64,000 nt of DNA from Pollutimonas sp036675275 (GCA_036675275.1 JAKFFG010000006.1:186001-250000); one strand, 5' to 3'. Positions 17,689-27,203 are shown, counted from the stretch's first letter. Notes: generated by a model from the sequence alone, not told the origin. Numbers and translations: made by a program.

Positions 17689-19623
17689 TCAGTTTGTAGC
17701 GAGCGACTCCAGCTCTTCCTGCAGTAGCAGCCACTGCTCTTCGAGCTGGCCGTGTTTCTTGCTCAACTCCCCGTGTTCGCTCAGTACCTTCAGACGCTCG
17801 TCGCGGCGCGCGTCTGAATAGAACTCGGGATCGGCAATCAGGGCGTCAAGTTCGACCAGGCGGCGGCTTGCCGCATCCATGTCGGCCTCGACCTTTTTCA
17901 GTTTGCTGTCCAGCGGTTTGCGCAACACGGCAATGCGCTGGCGTTCTTCGGCTTCCTGCCGGCGTTTTGCCTTGCGGTCTGTCCCCGATACATCGGCATT
18001 CTCGCCTTGTGCTTCATTACGGGCATCGGCGCGGGCCGCAGCGGTACGTGCAGTCAGCCAATCCCGGTAATCCTCCAGGTCGCCATCGAACTCTTGAACT
18101 TGCCCGTCGGCAACAATCCAGAAGTTGTCAACGGTTGTGCGCAGCAGATGGCGGTCGTGCGATACCAGCAGGACGCTACCGGCGAACTCCGCCAGGGCGG
18201 TGGCAAGAGCCTCGCGCGTATCGACGTCCAGGTGATTGCTGGGCTCATCGAGCAACAGCAGGTTCGGCTTCTGCCACACAATCAACGAAAGAGCCAGCCG
18301 GGCTTTCTCGCCGCCCGACATGGGAGCGACCTTGCTGTTGACCGTATCGCCGCTGAATCCGAACCCGCCCAGGTAGTTGCGCAGTTCCTGTTCACGTGTC
18401 TGCGGAGCAAGCCGCATGAGGTGTTGCAGCGGCGTGGATTCGAGATCCAGCATATCGAGCTGGTGCTGGGCAAAGTATCCAATCTCAAGGCCCTTGGAAG
18501 CGCGGCGTTCGCCCGCAAGCACTGGAAGTTCTTCGGCAAGTGTCTTGATGAGCGTGCTTTTTCCGGCGCCATTGACGCCCAGCACGCCGATGCGGTCGCC
18601 ACCGCGCACCATGAGCTGCACATTGCGCAGGATGGGGCGCGTATCGCCATTGGCGCTCGCATAGCCTGTCGACACCTCATCGAGCACCAGCAAGGGGTCG
18701 GGCATGCTGGTCGGGGATGGAATGCGTATGTCGATGCCGGATTCAAGTTTCAGGGGCGCCAGCACTTCCATGCGGGCAAGCGCCTTCACCCGGCTTTGTG
18801 CCTGCTTGGCCTTTGTGGCCTTGGCCTTGAAACGGTCGATGAAGCTTTGCAATCTGGCGGTTTCGCGGCTCTGGCGATCAAGCGCCAAGTGCGTCAAACG
18901 TATGCGCTCGGCGCGCTGGGTCAGAAAATCGTCGTAGCCGCCTTTGTACCGTATCAGCTTGCCCTGATCGAAATGCAGTATGGTTTTCGCGACGGCGTCC
19001 AGAAACTCCGTATCGTGCGAGATGAGCAGGACGGTACCTTCATAGGCGGCCAACCAGCGCTCCAGCCACAGCATGGCGTCCAGATCCAGGTGATTGGTGG
19101 GTTCGTCGAGCAACAGCAGATCGGAAGGCGCCATCAGGGCCCGCGCCAGGGCCAGGCGCATCTGCCAGCCGCCGGAAAAACTGTTTACCGGCCTGAGCCA
19201 TTGGTCGGGTGCGAAGCCCAGCCCTGCAAGCAACTGCTCGGCGCGAGAAGGGGCGCTCCACGCTCCCGCCTCCACCAATGCAGATTCCAGTTCGGCGATG
19301 CGATGGCCATTGGAATCGGGTGTAGTGCTGCGTTCGGCTTGGATGGCGCGAAGCTGCGTATCGCCGTCAATGACGAATTCCCGGGCCGCATTGCTGTTGT
19401 GGCTGATTTCCTGCTCCACGCTGGCGATACGCCAGCCCGAGGGAAGAAACACCGTCCCGGCATCGGGATCAAGCCTGCCCTGCAGCATGGCGAACAGCGT
19501 GGACTTCCCCGCGCCGTTCTTGCCCACTATGCCCACCCGCTCGCCGGGATTGACGACGAAATCAGTGTCGTCCAGGAGCACTTTCGCGCCCCGTCGCAAT
19601 GTCAAGCCTGTAGCGCGAATCAC
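17689..19623 (-). CDS. ABC-F family ATPase (YheS/Uup-like)
   Basis: Soluble twin-ABC protein of 644 residues, predicted to act on ribosomes rather than in transport, as it has no membrane segment. First cassette: GKNGAGKSTLF, FSGGWQMRLALARAL, LLLLDEPTNHLD. Second cassette: GVNGAGKSTLI, MSGGEKARLALSLIV, LLLLDEPSNHLD. The linker between them is charged and helical (P-site tRNA interaction motif region). The C-terminal 100 residues form a Lys/Arg/Glu-rich coiled coil. The start is GTG at 19623, sharing GTGA with the prmB stop; an upstream ATG at 19686 lies inside prmB and is rejected. Confidence 0.92.
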   Translation of the reverse strand: MIRATGLTLRRGAKVLLDDTDFVVNPGERVGIVGKNGAGKSTLFAMLQGRLDPDAGTVFLPSGWRIASVEQEISHNSNAAREFVIDGDTQLRAIQAERSTTPDSNGHRIAELESALVEAGAWSAPSRAEQLLAGLGFAPDQWLRPVNSFSGGWQMRLALARALMAPSDLLLLDEPTNHLDLDAMLWLERWLAAYEGTVLLISHDTEFLDAVAKTILHFDQGKLIRYKGGYDDFLTQRAERIRLTHLALDRQSRETARLQSFIDRFKAKATKAKQAQSRVKALARMEVLAPLKLESGIDIRIPSPTSMPDPLLVLDEVSTGYASANGDTRPILRNVQLMVRGGDRIGVLGVNGAGKSTLIKTLAEELPVLAGERRASKGLEIGYFAQHQLDMLDLESTPLQHLMRLAPQTREQELRNYLGGFGFSGDTVNSKVAPMSGGEKARLALSLIVWQKPNLLLLDEPSNHLDVDTREALATALAEFAGSVLLVSHDRHLLRTTVDNFWIVADGQVQEFDGDLEDYRDWLTARTAAARADARNEAQGENADVSGTDRKAKRRQEAEERQRIAVLRKPLDSKLKKVEADMDAASRRLVELDALIADPEFYSDARRDERLKVLSEHGELSKKHGQLEEQWLLLQEELESLATN

Positions 19624-20516
19624 AAGACCAATTGTTCCCTGGTCAGCAGCAATATCTGGTCTTCGGTATTGGCCGTGCTGAGCCAAACCGGTTCAAGTGT
19701 CGGAAATGCTGCGATGAAGTTTTCGTATTCGTTGCCGATCTCAAGTACCAGCACACCCTCTGGCGCCATGAAGTTCGGCGCGGCGCTCAGCAAACGGCGA
19801 ACAAGATCCATGCCGTCTTCGCCGCCGGCCAATGCCATGGTGGGCTCGTGCCGGTACTCGGGCGGGAGCGCTTCCATGGAGTGGTTGTTCACGTAGGGCG
19901 GGTTGCAGACAATAAGCTGGTACTCGCATTGGGGAAGCTGGTCGAACAAGTCGCTGCGATGCGTGGTGATACGGCCGTCCAGTCCGGAGAGCTCGATATT
20001 TGCGTCGGCAACCTCAAGCGCATGGTCGGAGAAATCCACGGCATCCACCTGGGCATTCTCGAATGCCAGCGCGGCGAGCACCGCCAGGCAGCCCGAACCC
20101 GTGCACAAGTCAAGTACGAACTCGACTTCGTCGGGATTGGCGATCCATGGGCTCAAACCGTCGGACAGCAATTCCGAAATGGGAGAGCGAGGCACAATGA
20201 CCCGCTGGTCGACCACAAAACGATGGCCCTGCAGCCAGGCTTCGCCCGTCAGATAAGCGGCCGGTACGCGCTCTTCCATGCGGCGCGCGATCAGAGTCAG
20301 AAAGCGTTCGCGTTCTTCGGGCAGGACCCGCGCGTCGAGGAAAGGCTCCAGCGTGTCCAAAGGCAGGTGCAGCGTGTGCAGCAGCAGGTATGCGGCTTCG
20401 TCCCACGCATTGTCGCTGCCGTGCCCGAATGAAAGCTTGGAAGCGTTGAACTGACTGATGGCGTAACGCAACAGATCGCGCAGGGTGAATAGCTCGTGGT
20501 GGGCAGTTTCTTGCAT
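19620..20516 (-). CDS. prmB: Ribosomal protein L3 N5-glutamine methyltransferase
   Basis: SAM-dependent methyltransferase that modifies a glutamine of ribosomal protein L3; 298 residues. The SAM loop DLCTGSGCLAVLAALAF is near residue 137 and the catalytic NPPY near residue 200 (VCNPPYVNN). The N-terminal helical domain (SFGHGSDNAWDEAAYLLLH) is the PrmB type rather than PrmC. It lies 11 bp after dapE and overlaps the ABC-F start. Confidence 0.93.
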   Translation of the reverse strand: MQETAHHELFTLRDLLRYAISQFNASKLSFGHGSDNAWDEAAYLLLHTLHLPLDTLEPFLDARVLPEERERFLTLIARRMEERVPAAYLTGEAWLQGHRFVVDQRVIVPRSPISELLSDGLSPWIANPDEVEFVLDLCTGSGCLAVLAALAFENAQVDAVDFSDHALEVADANIELSGLDGRITTHRSDLFDQLPQCEYQLIVCNPPYVNNHSMEALPPEYRHEPTMALAGGEDGMDLVRRLLSAAPNFMAPEGVLVLEIGNEYENFIAAFPTLEPVWLSTANTEDQILLLTREQLVL

Positions 20517-20527
20517 GCGGGCTCCGT

Positions 20528-21670
20528 TCAGGCTTTGTCGAGCAAAAGCTGCTCTAGGGTGCGGCGATAGATATTCTTCAACGGTTCAAGCGTATCCAGC
20601 CTGATGTGTTCATTGACTTGATGGATACTGGCGTTGATAGGACCGAACTCGATGACTTGGGGGCACATCTGCGCGATGAAGCGGCCATCCGACGTACCTC
20701 CGGTCGTGGACAGTTCTGTTTCGATGCCTGTCTCCTGCTTGATGGCCGTGGCCAGCGCTGTACTGAGTTCGCCCTTGGGCGTGAGAAATGGTTTGCCGCC
20801 CAGTGTCCATTCCAGATCATAGTCCAGATGGTGTTCGAGCAGAATGGCCTGGACCCGGTCCTTGAGTGATTCCGGAGTGCTTTCGGTAGAGAAACGGAAA
20901 TTGAAATCCACTACCGCGGTGCCGGGCACGACGTTTGTTGCGCCCGTGCCCGAATGCAGATTCGATATCTGGAAAGTCGTGGCGGGAAAATAGTCGTTGC
21001 CCGCATCCCATTCCTGTGTTGTCAGCTCAAGCAGCGCGGGCGCCAGCAAATGAATGGGATTGCGCGCAAGGTGGGGGTAGGCTACATGGCCTTGTTTGCC
21101 TTTGACCGTAAGCTTGCCCGACAGTGATCCGCGCCTGCCGTTCTTGACCGTGTCGCCCAGGGCCGACACCGAGGTAGGCTCGCCGACGATGCAATAGTCG
21201 AGCTGTTCTCCGCGATTCTTCAGTTCGTCGCAGACCTTGACCGTGCCGTTGATGGACGGACCTTCTTCGTCTGCGGTGATCAACAGGCCTATCGACCCTT
21301 TATGATCGGGATGCGCCGTTACGAACTCTTCGACGGCAACGACGAAGGCTGCAATCGAGCTTTTCATGTCGGCGGCGCCGCGGGCATACAGCATGCCGTC
21401 GCGCTCGGTGGGAACGAAAGGGTCGCTGTCCCAGCGGTCCAGAGGACCGGTCGGCACCACATCGGTGTGGCCGGCAAATACAAGCAGCGGCCGGGCCGTG
21501 CCGCGCCGCGCCCATAGATTCGCAACGTCGCCGAAAACCATGCTCTCGCAGGTGAAGCCGACCGGATCCAGCCGGCCGGCCAGCGTGCGCTGGCAGTCGC
21601 CGTCGAAGGGGGTGACCGAGGGCCTGGCAAGCAGGTCCTTGGTAAGTTGCAGGACGACGGAATCGGACAT
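20528..21670 (-). CDS. dapE: Succinyl-diaminopimelate desuccinylase
   Basis: Di-zinc M20-family enzyme that releases LL-diaminopimelate from its N-succinyl form in lysine and cell-wall synthesis; 380 residues. Metal and catalytic motifs: GHTDVVPTGPLDRW near residue 67, GAADMKSSIA near 100 and ADEEGPSINGT near 133 with the catalytic Glu. Its ATG shares bases with the dapD stop region (dapD ends at 21670). It is part of dapC-dapD-dapE. Confidence 0.96.
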   Translation of the reverse strand: MSDSVVLQLTKDLLARPSVTPFDGDCQRTLAGRLDPVGFTCESMVFGDVANLWARRGTARPLLVFAGHTDVVPTGPLDRWDSDPFVPTERDGMLYARGAADMKSSIAAFVVAVEEFVTAHPDHKGSIGLLITADEEGPSINGTVKVCDELKNRGEQLDYCIVGEPTSVSALGDTVKNGRRGSLSGKLTVKGKQGHVAYPHLARNPIHLLAPALLELTTQEWDAGNDYFPATTFQISNLHSGTGATNVVPGTAVVDFNFRFSTESTPESLKDRVQAILLEHHLDYDLEWTLGGKPFLTPKGELSTALATAIKQETGIETELSTTGGTSDGRFIAQMCPQVIEFGPINASIHQVNEHIRLDTLEPLKNIYRRTLEQLLLDKA

Positions 21671-22491
21671 CAGGCCCTCAGCAAATCGTTGATGCTGGTC
21701 TTGGAGCGGGTCTGGGCATCGACGCGCTTTACAATGACGGCGCAGGCCAGGCTGTGCGAGCCGTCCGCCGAAGGGAGTGAGCCCGGCACGACGACAGAAC
21801 CCGAGGGGACGCGTCCGTACGTGATTTCGCCCGTGGCGCGATCATAGATCTTGGTGCTCTGGGACAGGAAGACGCCCATGGCCAGGACGGAGTTCTCTTC
21901 GACGATGACGCCTTCTACGACTTCCGAACGGGCGCCGATGAAGCAGTTGTCTTCAATGATGGTGGGGTTGGCCTGCAGGGGCTCGAGCACGCCGCCGATA
22001 CCGACGCCGCCCGAGAGGTGGACGTTTTTCCCGATTTGCGCGCATGATCCGACCGTTGCCCATGTGTCGACCATGGTGCCTTCGTCGACATAAGCGCCGA
22101 CGTTCACGTACGATGGCATCAATACCACGTTCCTGGCAATGAATGAACCCTTGCGTGCGACGGCAGGGGGAACCACCCGAAAGCCACCCTCGGCGAAAGC
22201 CTGGGCATCGTAGTTTTCGAACTTCGAGGGCACTTTGTCATAGAACTGCAAGACACCCTGTCCCATGACGGCGTTGTTTTCCAGCCGGAAGGACAGCAGT
22301 ACGGCTTTCTTGACCCACTGATGCACCACCCAGTCGGCGCCGATTTTTTCGGCGACACGCAGGCGGCCTGCATCGAGGCCAGCCAGTGTTTCCTGCACGG
22401 CTTCGCGGACACCCGCGTGCCCTGAGGTGGGGGAAAGTTCGGCGCGGTCTTCCCATGCCTGTTCTATGGTGGTTTGCAGATCGATAGTCAT
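21670..22491 (-). CDS. dapD: Tetrahydrodipicolinate N-succinyltransferase
   Basis: Transfers succinyl from succinyl-CoA to tetrahydrodipicolinate; 273 residues. The left-handed beta-helix is seen as hexapeptide-like repeats from about residue 100 to 210 (VNVGAYVDEGTMVDTWATVG, IGKNVHLSGGVGIGG, NCFIGARSEVVEGV). The family is trimeric. It is separated from dapC by 51 bp and from dapE by a one-base overlap. Confidence 0.96.
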   Translation of the reverse strand: MTIDLQTTIEQAWEDRAELSPTSGHAGVREAVQETLAGLDAGRLRVAEKIGADWVVHQWVKKAVLLSFRLENNAVMGQGVLQFYDKVPSKFENYDAQAFAEGGFRVVPPAVARKGSFIARNVVLMPSYVNVGAYVDEGTMVDTWATVGSCAQIGKNVHLSGGVGIGGVLEPLQANPTIIEDNCFIGARSEVVEGVIVEENSVLAMGVFLSQSTKIYDRATGEITYGRVPSGSVVVPGSLPSADGSHSLACAVIVKRVDAQTRSKTSINDLLRA

Positions 22492-22542
22492 AGGCCTTCT
22501 TTTATGTCTCTATTGAAGTGAAAGTTATTGCCGCGGTCAGAC

Positions 22543-23745
22543 TCAGGCCGCAACGCGGTCAGTCATGAATTCGGCGATTCGGTGAGCGGCATCGACACAT
22601 TGCTGCATCGGAGCGACCAGTGCAATACGTATGCGTCCCGAACCCGGATTGATGCCATGCGCTTCGCGGGCCAGGAAACTTCCGGGCAGCGCCGTGACGC
22701 CTGTGGCGCCATACAGGTCCCGCACAAAATCCGCATCGGCATAGGGCGTCTGGGCCCACAAATAGAAGGAGGCGTCGGGCCAACCGACGTTCAGGACGGG
22801 GGCGAGTATGGGCACGACGGCCTCGAATTTTTCACGGTACAGGCGGCGGTTCTCGATAACGTGGGTTTCATCGCCCCAGGCGGCGATACTCGCCCGCGAA
22901 ACCACGGCGCTGATCGCGCTGCCGTGATACGTGCGATACAGAAGGAACTGGCCGATAAGCTTGCTGTCTCCGGCTACGAATCCGGAGCGCAAGCCTGGAA
23001 CGTTGGAGCGCTTGGAAAGGCTGGAAAAGCAAACCAGGTTCCGATAGTCGTTGCGGCCCAGCAGACTGGCAGCCTGCATGCCGCCCAGGGGCTTGTTGGC
23101 TTCGTCGAAGTAGATTTCGGAATAGCACTCATCGGAAGCGATGGCGAAGCCATATTCGTCGGATAGCGCAAACAGCGTCTTCCAGTCGTCCAGCGACATG
23201 ACGTTGCCGGCGGGATTGCCCGGCGAGCAGACAAACAACAGTTGGGTCTTGCGCCATACATCAGGGGGCACCGATGCCCAATCGTAGCCGAAACTCAAAT
23301 CGGCCTGGGCATTGATGAAATAGGGCTGCGCGCCGGCCAGCAGCGCTGCTCCCTCGTAAATTTGATAGAAAGGATTCGGACATACGACCAGCGCGCCGGC
23401 GCCTGGATCGATAACCGTCTGGGCAAATGCAAACAAAGCTTCGCGAGAACCCAGAGCCGGCAGCACCTGGGTTTCGGGATCCGGTTGGGCAATGCCATAA
23501 CGCCGCGCAATCCAGGCGGCGATGGCGCTGCGCAAGGCGGCATCGCCCTTGGTGGGAGGGTAGGCAGACAAGCCTTCCATCGCATCCTGCATGGCCGCAA
23601 CAATGAAGGGCGGCGTAGCGTTCTTGGGCTCGCCGATGGACAGATTCACGGGAGCCAAGTGTGGCGCAGGCGTGCCGGCTTCTGCCAGCAAACGCCGGAG
23701 CTTCTCAAAGGGATACGGATGGAGCGCGCTTAAACGGGGATTCAT
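22543..23745 (-). CDS. dapC: Succinyldiaminopimelate aminotransferase
   Basis: PLP-dependent class I/II aminotransferase, 400 residues, forming N-succinyl-LL-diaminopimelate. The PLP lysine lies in CFSSLSKRSNVPGLRSGFVA near residue 240, and NPFYQIYEG and SPGNPAG are typical of DapC. Its place at the head of dapCDE supports the pathway role over other aminotransferases. The gene is followed downstream of its start (23746-23894) by a 149 bp gap before the tRNA, in which the promoter should lie. Confidence 0.94.
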   Translation of the reverse strand: MNPRLSALHPYPFEKLRRLLAEAGTPAPHLAPVNLSIGEPKNATPPFIVAAMQDAMEGLSAYPPTKGDAALRSAIAAWIARRYGIAQPDPETQVLPALGSREALFAFAQTVIDPGAGALVVCPNPFYQIYEGAALLAGAQPYFINAQADLSFGYDWASVPPDVWRKTQLLFVCSPGNPAGNVMSLDDWKTLFALSDEYGFAIASDECYSEIYFDEANKPLGGMQAASLLGRNDYRNLVCFSSLSKRSNVPGLRSGFVAGDSKLIGQFLLYRTYHGSAISAVVSRASIAAWGDETHVIENRRLYREKFEAVVPILAPVLNVGWPDASFYLWAQTPYADADFVRDLYGATGVTALPGSFLAREAHGINPGSGRIRIALVAPMQQCVDAAHRIAEFMTDRVAA

Positions 23746-23894
23746 GGCTGCTGCAACAGGATAGTAAGCTGGCGATTTTAGCAGGCTTGTCTTGCAGAGC
23801 GTTTGGTGTTTACCGGCAGCCGCCTTTAGCAGCGTCGGCCGTGAACAAGCTGTGCGCCGGACGGCGCAACACGAGGGTCAAGCTATGAATAAGA

Positions 23895-23979
23895 TGGTGC
23901 GAACGGAGAGACTCGAACTCTCACACCTCTCGGCGCCAGAACCTAAATCTGGTGCGTCTACCAATTCCGCCACGTTCGC
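23895..23979 (-). tRNA. tRNA-Leu (anticodon UAG)
   Basis: The minus strand folds as a class II tRNA of 85 bases including an encoded CCA. The acceptor stem is GCGAACG / CGTTCGC with discriminator A. The D-loop is TGGTAGACG. The anticodon stem CCAGA / TCTGG encloses the loop TTTAGGT with anticodon TAG. A variable arm follows, and the T-arm is GAGAGTTCGAGTCTCTC. It reads CUA codons and, by wobble, other CUN codons. Confidence 0.96.
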
Positions 23980-23996
23980 ATGTAAGGAAGCCCGCC

Positions 23997-24025
23997 AGTA
24001 TAGCTGGCCTTTACGGTGAGCGCAA
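23997..24025 (-). promoter_or_regulatory. Sigma-70 promoter for tRNA-Leu
   Basis: On the minus strand TTGCGC (24025-24020) and TATACT (24002-23997) are 17 bases apart, placing the start about 10 bases before the tRNA. The -10 box matches five of six consensus bases and the -35 only three. Confidence 0.5.
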
Positions 24026-24055
24026 GCCAGGCCGATGCTCAATAAACCGGGCGCG

Positions 24056-24934
24056 TCAATAGACCGCCGCTTCACCTGCGGGACGGCGCTTGAAGCGTCG
24101 ATGCACCCAATAATATTGCTCGGGCAAGAGCCGAACTTGTTTCTCCAGAAACTGGTTCATGTGTAGAGCATCCGCGGCAGCGTCTCCGCAAGGAAAGTTC
24201 TCCAGAGCCTCGAAGATGCTCAGTTTGTAGCCGCGATAATCCGGCACTACGCCGGTAATGAAGGGCACGACGCGCGCGCCAGACAGTCGCGCCAGACGCG
24301 ATACGGATGTGAGCGTGCAGGCCTGCACGCCGAAGAAGGGTACGAAAACCGAATCCCGCAAACCAAAATCCATATCCGCGGCAAGCATAATGGGTTTGCC
24401 CGACTTCAGTACTTTAAGTATCTCGCGGGCGCTGCCGCTGCGCGGTATCATTTCGGTGCCGAAACGGCTGCGTTGCTCGCGCGAAATATCGTCGGTGCTC
24501 TGGTCCGACATAGGTGTATAGATGGAGGCAACAGGGTGCAGTATTGAATAATACATACAGCCGGCTTCAATCGCCGCGAAATGAAAACCAAGAAATATAG
24601 TCGGCTGCTCGTAGTTGTCCTTGAGTTCAATGGCGGTTTCCAGTTCCACCAGCTTTGATAACGTGTTTGCGCTGCCGTACCATTGAACGCCGCGCTCCAG
24701 ATAGCTGCGGATGACGTGACGGAATGTCGAGCGGGCCAACTGTTCACGCTGGGCTTCGGTCTTTTCAGGAAAGCACAGCCGCAAGTTGGTTCGCAGTATG
24801 TGTTTGCGTTTGCCGGGTATTAAATAAAGGAGCGATCCAAGGGCCTCGCCGGCGCGGGCGACAAACCTGTAGGGAAGAGCGGCTAAAGTGCGGAGCGTGG
24901 ACGAGGTAAGGGCGTTCTGTATTCTGTTTTTCAT
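24056..24934 (-). CDS. lpxL: Lipid A late acyltransferase (LpxL/LpxM/HtrB family)
   Basis: Inner-membrane acyltransferase that adds a secondary acyl chain to Kdo-lipid A; 292 residues. The catalytic dyad HX4E is His118-Glu123 in LGFHFAAIEAG. Other family blocks are NLRLCFPEKTEAQREQLA near residue 50 and ADMDFGLRDSVFVPFFGV near 195. A weak hydrophobic anchor is near residues 15-40. Whether it is the LpxL or LpxM step is not decided by sequence alone. It is a single gene between tRNA-Leu and the divergent tig. Confidence 0.88.
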   Translation of the reverse strand: MKNRIQNALTSSTLRTLAALPYRFVARAGEALGSLLYLIPGKRKHILRTNLRLCFPEKTEAQREQLARSTFRHVIRSYLERGVQWYGSANTLSKLVELETAIELKDNYEQPTIFLGFHFAAIEAGCMYYSILHPVASIYTPMSDQSTDDISREQRSRFGTEMIPRSGSAREILKVLKSGKPIMLAADMDFGLRDSVFVPFFGVQACTLTSVSRLARLSGARVVPFITGVVPDYRGYKLSIFEALENFPCGDAAADALHMNQFLEKQVRLLPEQYYWVHRRFKRRPAGEAAVY

Positions 24935-25170
24935 TAACTGGGGCGCCTCGGGAGCGCACCCTCTGGTGGGCTGGTTTTAAAATAATTATTGTTTATGGTT
25001 AGAATGCTAACACGCCACGGAACCCATGCCGGTAACAGAAGCAACTGCTGGAGCGCGGCTGCTTTTGGATCCAGGCTATAGTCCTCGACAGGAGCCGTTA
25101 CATCGCTACCGATACTTTCCGGTAAAATGTTCTGTTCATTTGTTCAATTACTCATTTAAATAGGTCCCTA
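24935..25170. other. Divergent intergenic region lpxL / tig
   Basis: This 236 bp gap is AT-rich in parts. A perfect inverted repeat GTTAG-AATG-CTAAC lies at 24998-25011, close to the lpxL side, and could be an operator. AT-rich stretches at 24977-24993 and 25120-25160 are candidate promoter elements for lpxL and tig, but no pair of boxes is convincing. No small gene is seen. Confidence 0.4.
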
Positions 25171-26481
25171 ATGCAGCCTGTGGTTGAAATATTGTCCGGC
25201 CTGGAGCGCCGTGTTGATCTGGTCGTGTCGGTTGCCGACGTCGAAAAAGAAGTCCAGGCTCAACTGAAGCGCGTCGCACGCACCGCTAAAGTCCAAGGTT
25301 TCCGCCCGGGGAAGGCACCACTGTCCCTCATCGAGCGCAGTCATGGGGCAGGCATACGCTACGACGTAATTAATACTGAAGTGGGCCGTTCGCTCGACAA
25401 GATCATCGGCGAAAGCAAATTGCGCGTGGCTGGTACGCCCAATCTCGAGCCCAAGACCGAAGGCGTCGATGAAGGCTCCATGGCGTTCTCTGCCACGTTC
25501 GAAGTCTATCCCGAAGTCGCCGTGCCCGATCTCACCGCCCTGGAAGTCAAGCGTGCGCGTGTTGAAATCGGCGACGCCGAGGTGCAGCGCACTATCGATA
25601 TCCTGCGCAAGCAACGCGCCAACTACGAAGCCCGCGACGACCGCGCTGCCCAGGACGACGACCGCGTCACGCTCGACTTCGTCGGCACCATCGACGGCGT
25701 TGCGTTCGAAGGCGGCACTGCTGAAAAGTTCCCGTTCGTCCTGGGTCAGGGCCGTATGCTGCCCGAATTCGAAACCGCTGTGCGCGGCATGAAAGCGGGC
25801 GAATCCAAGACTTTCCCGCTCACTTTCCCGGAAGAGTACGGCAGCAAGGAAGTCGCCGGTAAAACCGCTGAATTCAACATCACGGTCACCGAAGTCGCCG
25901 AAGCCGTATTGCCTGAAATGAACGCCGAATTCGCAAAGTCGCTGGGTCAGCCAGAGGGCGACGTCGAAAAGCTGGTGGCCGATGTACGCGCCAACATAGA
26001 ACGCGAAGTCAAGTCGCGCGCTCAGGCCCGCACCAAAGCCAGCGTCATGGATGCACTGGTCGCAGCCTGCTCGTTCGACGTGCCCAAGTCCCTGGTCCAG
26101 AACGATGCTCAGGGCCGTGTCGCCGCCGCCCGTGAAGAACTCAAGCAGCGTGGCGTGCCGAATGCCGACTCCATGCCGATTCCCGCGGAAGCCTTTACGG
26201 CCGAATCCGAGCGTCGCGTGCGGCTGGGGCTTCTAGTGTCCGAACTCGTTCAAAGCGCCGATTTGCAGGCCAAGCCGGAACAGGTCCGTAGCCGTATCGA
26301 GGAATTCGCCCAGAACTACGAGCAGCCTGCCCAAGTCGTAGCTTATTATCTTTCCGATCGTCAGCGCCGCTCCGAAATCGAAGCCATTGTGCTGGAAGAC
26401 AACGTGGTTGATCACGTATTGTCCCAGGCCAAGGTTGCCGACGAAGATGTCGCTTTCGACGAACTCATGGGGACCAACTAA
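25171..26481 (+). CDS. tig: Trigger factor, ribosome-associated chaperone
   Basis: Peptidyl-prolyl isomerase and chaperone at the ribosome exit tunnel; 436 residues. The ribosome-binding signature GFRPGKAPLSLIERSHG is near residues 44-60. The FKBP domain spans about 155-245 (DRVTLDFVGTIDGVAFEGG, GRMLPEFETAVRGMKAGE). The C-terminal helical arms follow. The stop TAA is immediately followed by the clpP ATG, so the two are cotranscribed and coupled. Confidence 0.97.
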   Translation: MQPVVEILSGLERRVDLVVSVADVEKEVQAQLKRVARTAKVQGFRPGKAPLSLIERSHGAGIRYDVINTEVGRSLDKIIGESKLRVAGTPNLEPKTEGVDEGSMAFSATFEVYPEVAVPDLTALEVKRARVEIGDAEVQRTIDILRKQRANYEARDDRAAQDDDRVTLDFVGTIDGVAFEGGTAEKFPFVLGQGRMLPEFETAVRGMKAGESKTFPLTFPEEYGSKEVAGKTAEFNITVTEVAEAVLPEMNAEFAKSLGQPEGDVEKLVADVRANIEREVKSRAQARTKASVMDALVAACSFDVPKSLVQNDAQGRVAAAREELKQRGVPNADSMPIPAEAFTAESERRVRLGLLVSELVQSADLQAKPEQVRSRIEEFAQNYEQPAQVVAYYLSDRQRRSEIEAIVLEDNVVDHVLSQAKVADEDVAFDELMGTN

Positions 26482-27138
26482 ATGTCACGATTTACCGATT
26501 TTTACGCCTCAATGTATGGTGGTGACTCGGTGACCCCTTCGGGGTTGGGCTACGTGCCCATCGTGATAGAACAGTCCGGCCGCGGCGAGCGCTCCTACGA
26601 TATCTATTCCCGTCTATTGCGCGAACGCGTCATATTCTTTGTCGGACCGGTCAACGACCACTCCGCCAATCTGGTTGTGGCGCAGTTGTTGTTCCTCGAG
26701 TCCGAGAACCCCGACAAAGATATTTCACTGTATATCAATTCGCCCGGCGGTTCTGTGTACGCAGGTCTGGCCATTTACGACACCATGCAGTTCGTCAAGC
26801 CCGACGTGTCCACACTGTGCACGGGTATTGCTGCAAGCATGGGTGCGTTCCTGTTGGCCGCAGGCACCAAGGGCAAGCGTTATACCTTGCCCAATTCCCG
26901 CATCATGATCCACCAGCCGTCCGGTGGAGCGCAAGGGCAGGCGTCCGACATTCAGATCCAGGCTCGCGAGATCCTCAGCCTGCGTGCGCGACTGAACGCT
27001 ATTCTGGCCGAAAGCACTGGCCAACCCGTCGAGCGCATTGAAGTAGACACCGAGCGTGATAATTTCATGTCGGCCGAAGATGCGGTATCGTATGGTTTGG
27101 TAGATAAAGTACTGGCCTCCCGCACCGACGAGGTGTAA
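26482..27138 (+). CDS. clpP: ATP-dependent Clp protease proteolytic subunit
   Basis: Serine peptidase of the ClpXP complex, 218 residues with an N-terminal stretch that is probably processed. The triad is Ser119 (GIAASMGAF), His144 (IMIHQPSGG) and Asp193 (DTERDNFMS), spaced 25 and 49 residues apart as in E. coli ClpP. The start directly follows the tig stop. The gap to clpX holds two hairpins. Confidence 0.97.
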   Translation: MSRFTDFYASMYGGDSVTPSGLGYVPIVIEQSGRGERSYDIYSRLLRERVIFFVGPVNDHSANLVVAQLLFLESENPDKDISLYINSPGGSVYAGLAIYDTMQFVKPDVSTLCTGIAASMGAFLLAAGTKGKRYTLPNSRIMIHQPSGGAQGQASDIQIQAREILSLRARLNAILAESTGQPVERIEVDTERDNFMSAEDAVSYGLVDKVLASRTDEV

Positions 27139-27151
27139 TGGGCCAGCCGGT

Positions 27152-27203
27152 CGGTGGCGCCTTATGCGCCACCGGTTATTACCGACAGGGCACGTGCTCT
27201 GTC
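27152..27203 (+). other. Two inverted repeats between clpP and clpX
   Basis: The first is a perfect 9-bp stem with a 5-base loop: CGGTGGCGC (27152-27160), CTTAT, GCGCCACCG (27166-27174). It is followed by GTTATTACC, not a clear U-tract. The second is a near-perfect palindrome at 27184-27203 (GACAGGGCAC / GTGCTCTGTC, one G-U pair). They may be an attenuator or processing signal that separates clpP from clpX. Confidence 0.6.

Noticed and set aside
18007..19896. Long open frame (629 codons) on the plus strand opposite the ABC-F gene
   Set aside because: It mirrors a gene with clear ATPase motifs and has no recognisable domain; such frames arise from GC-rich codon bias on the opposite strand.
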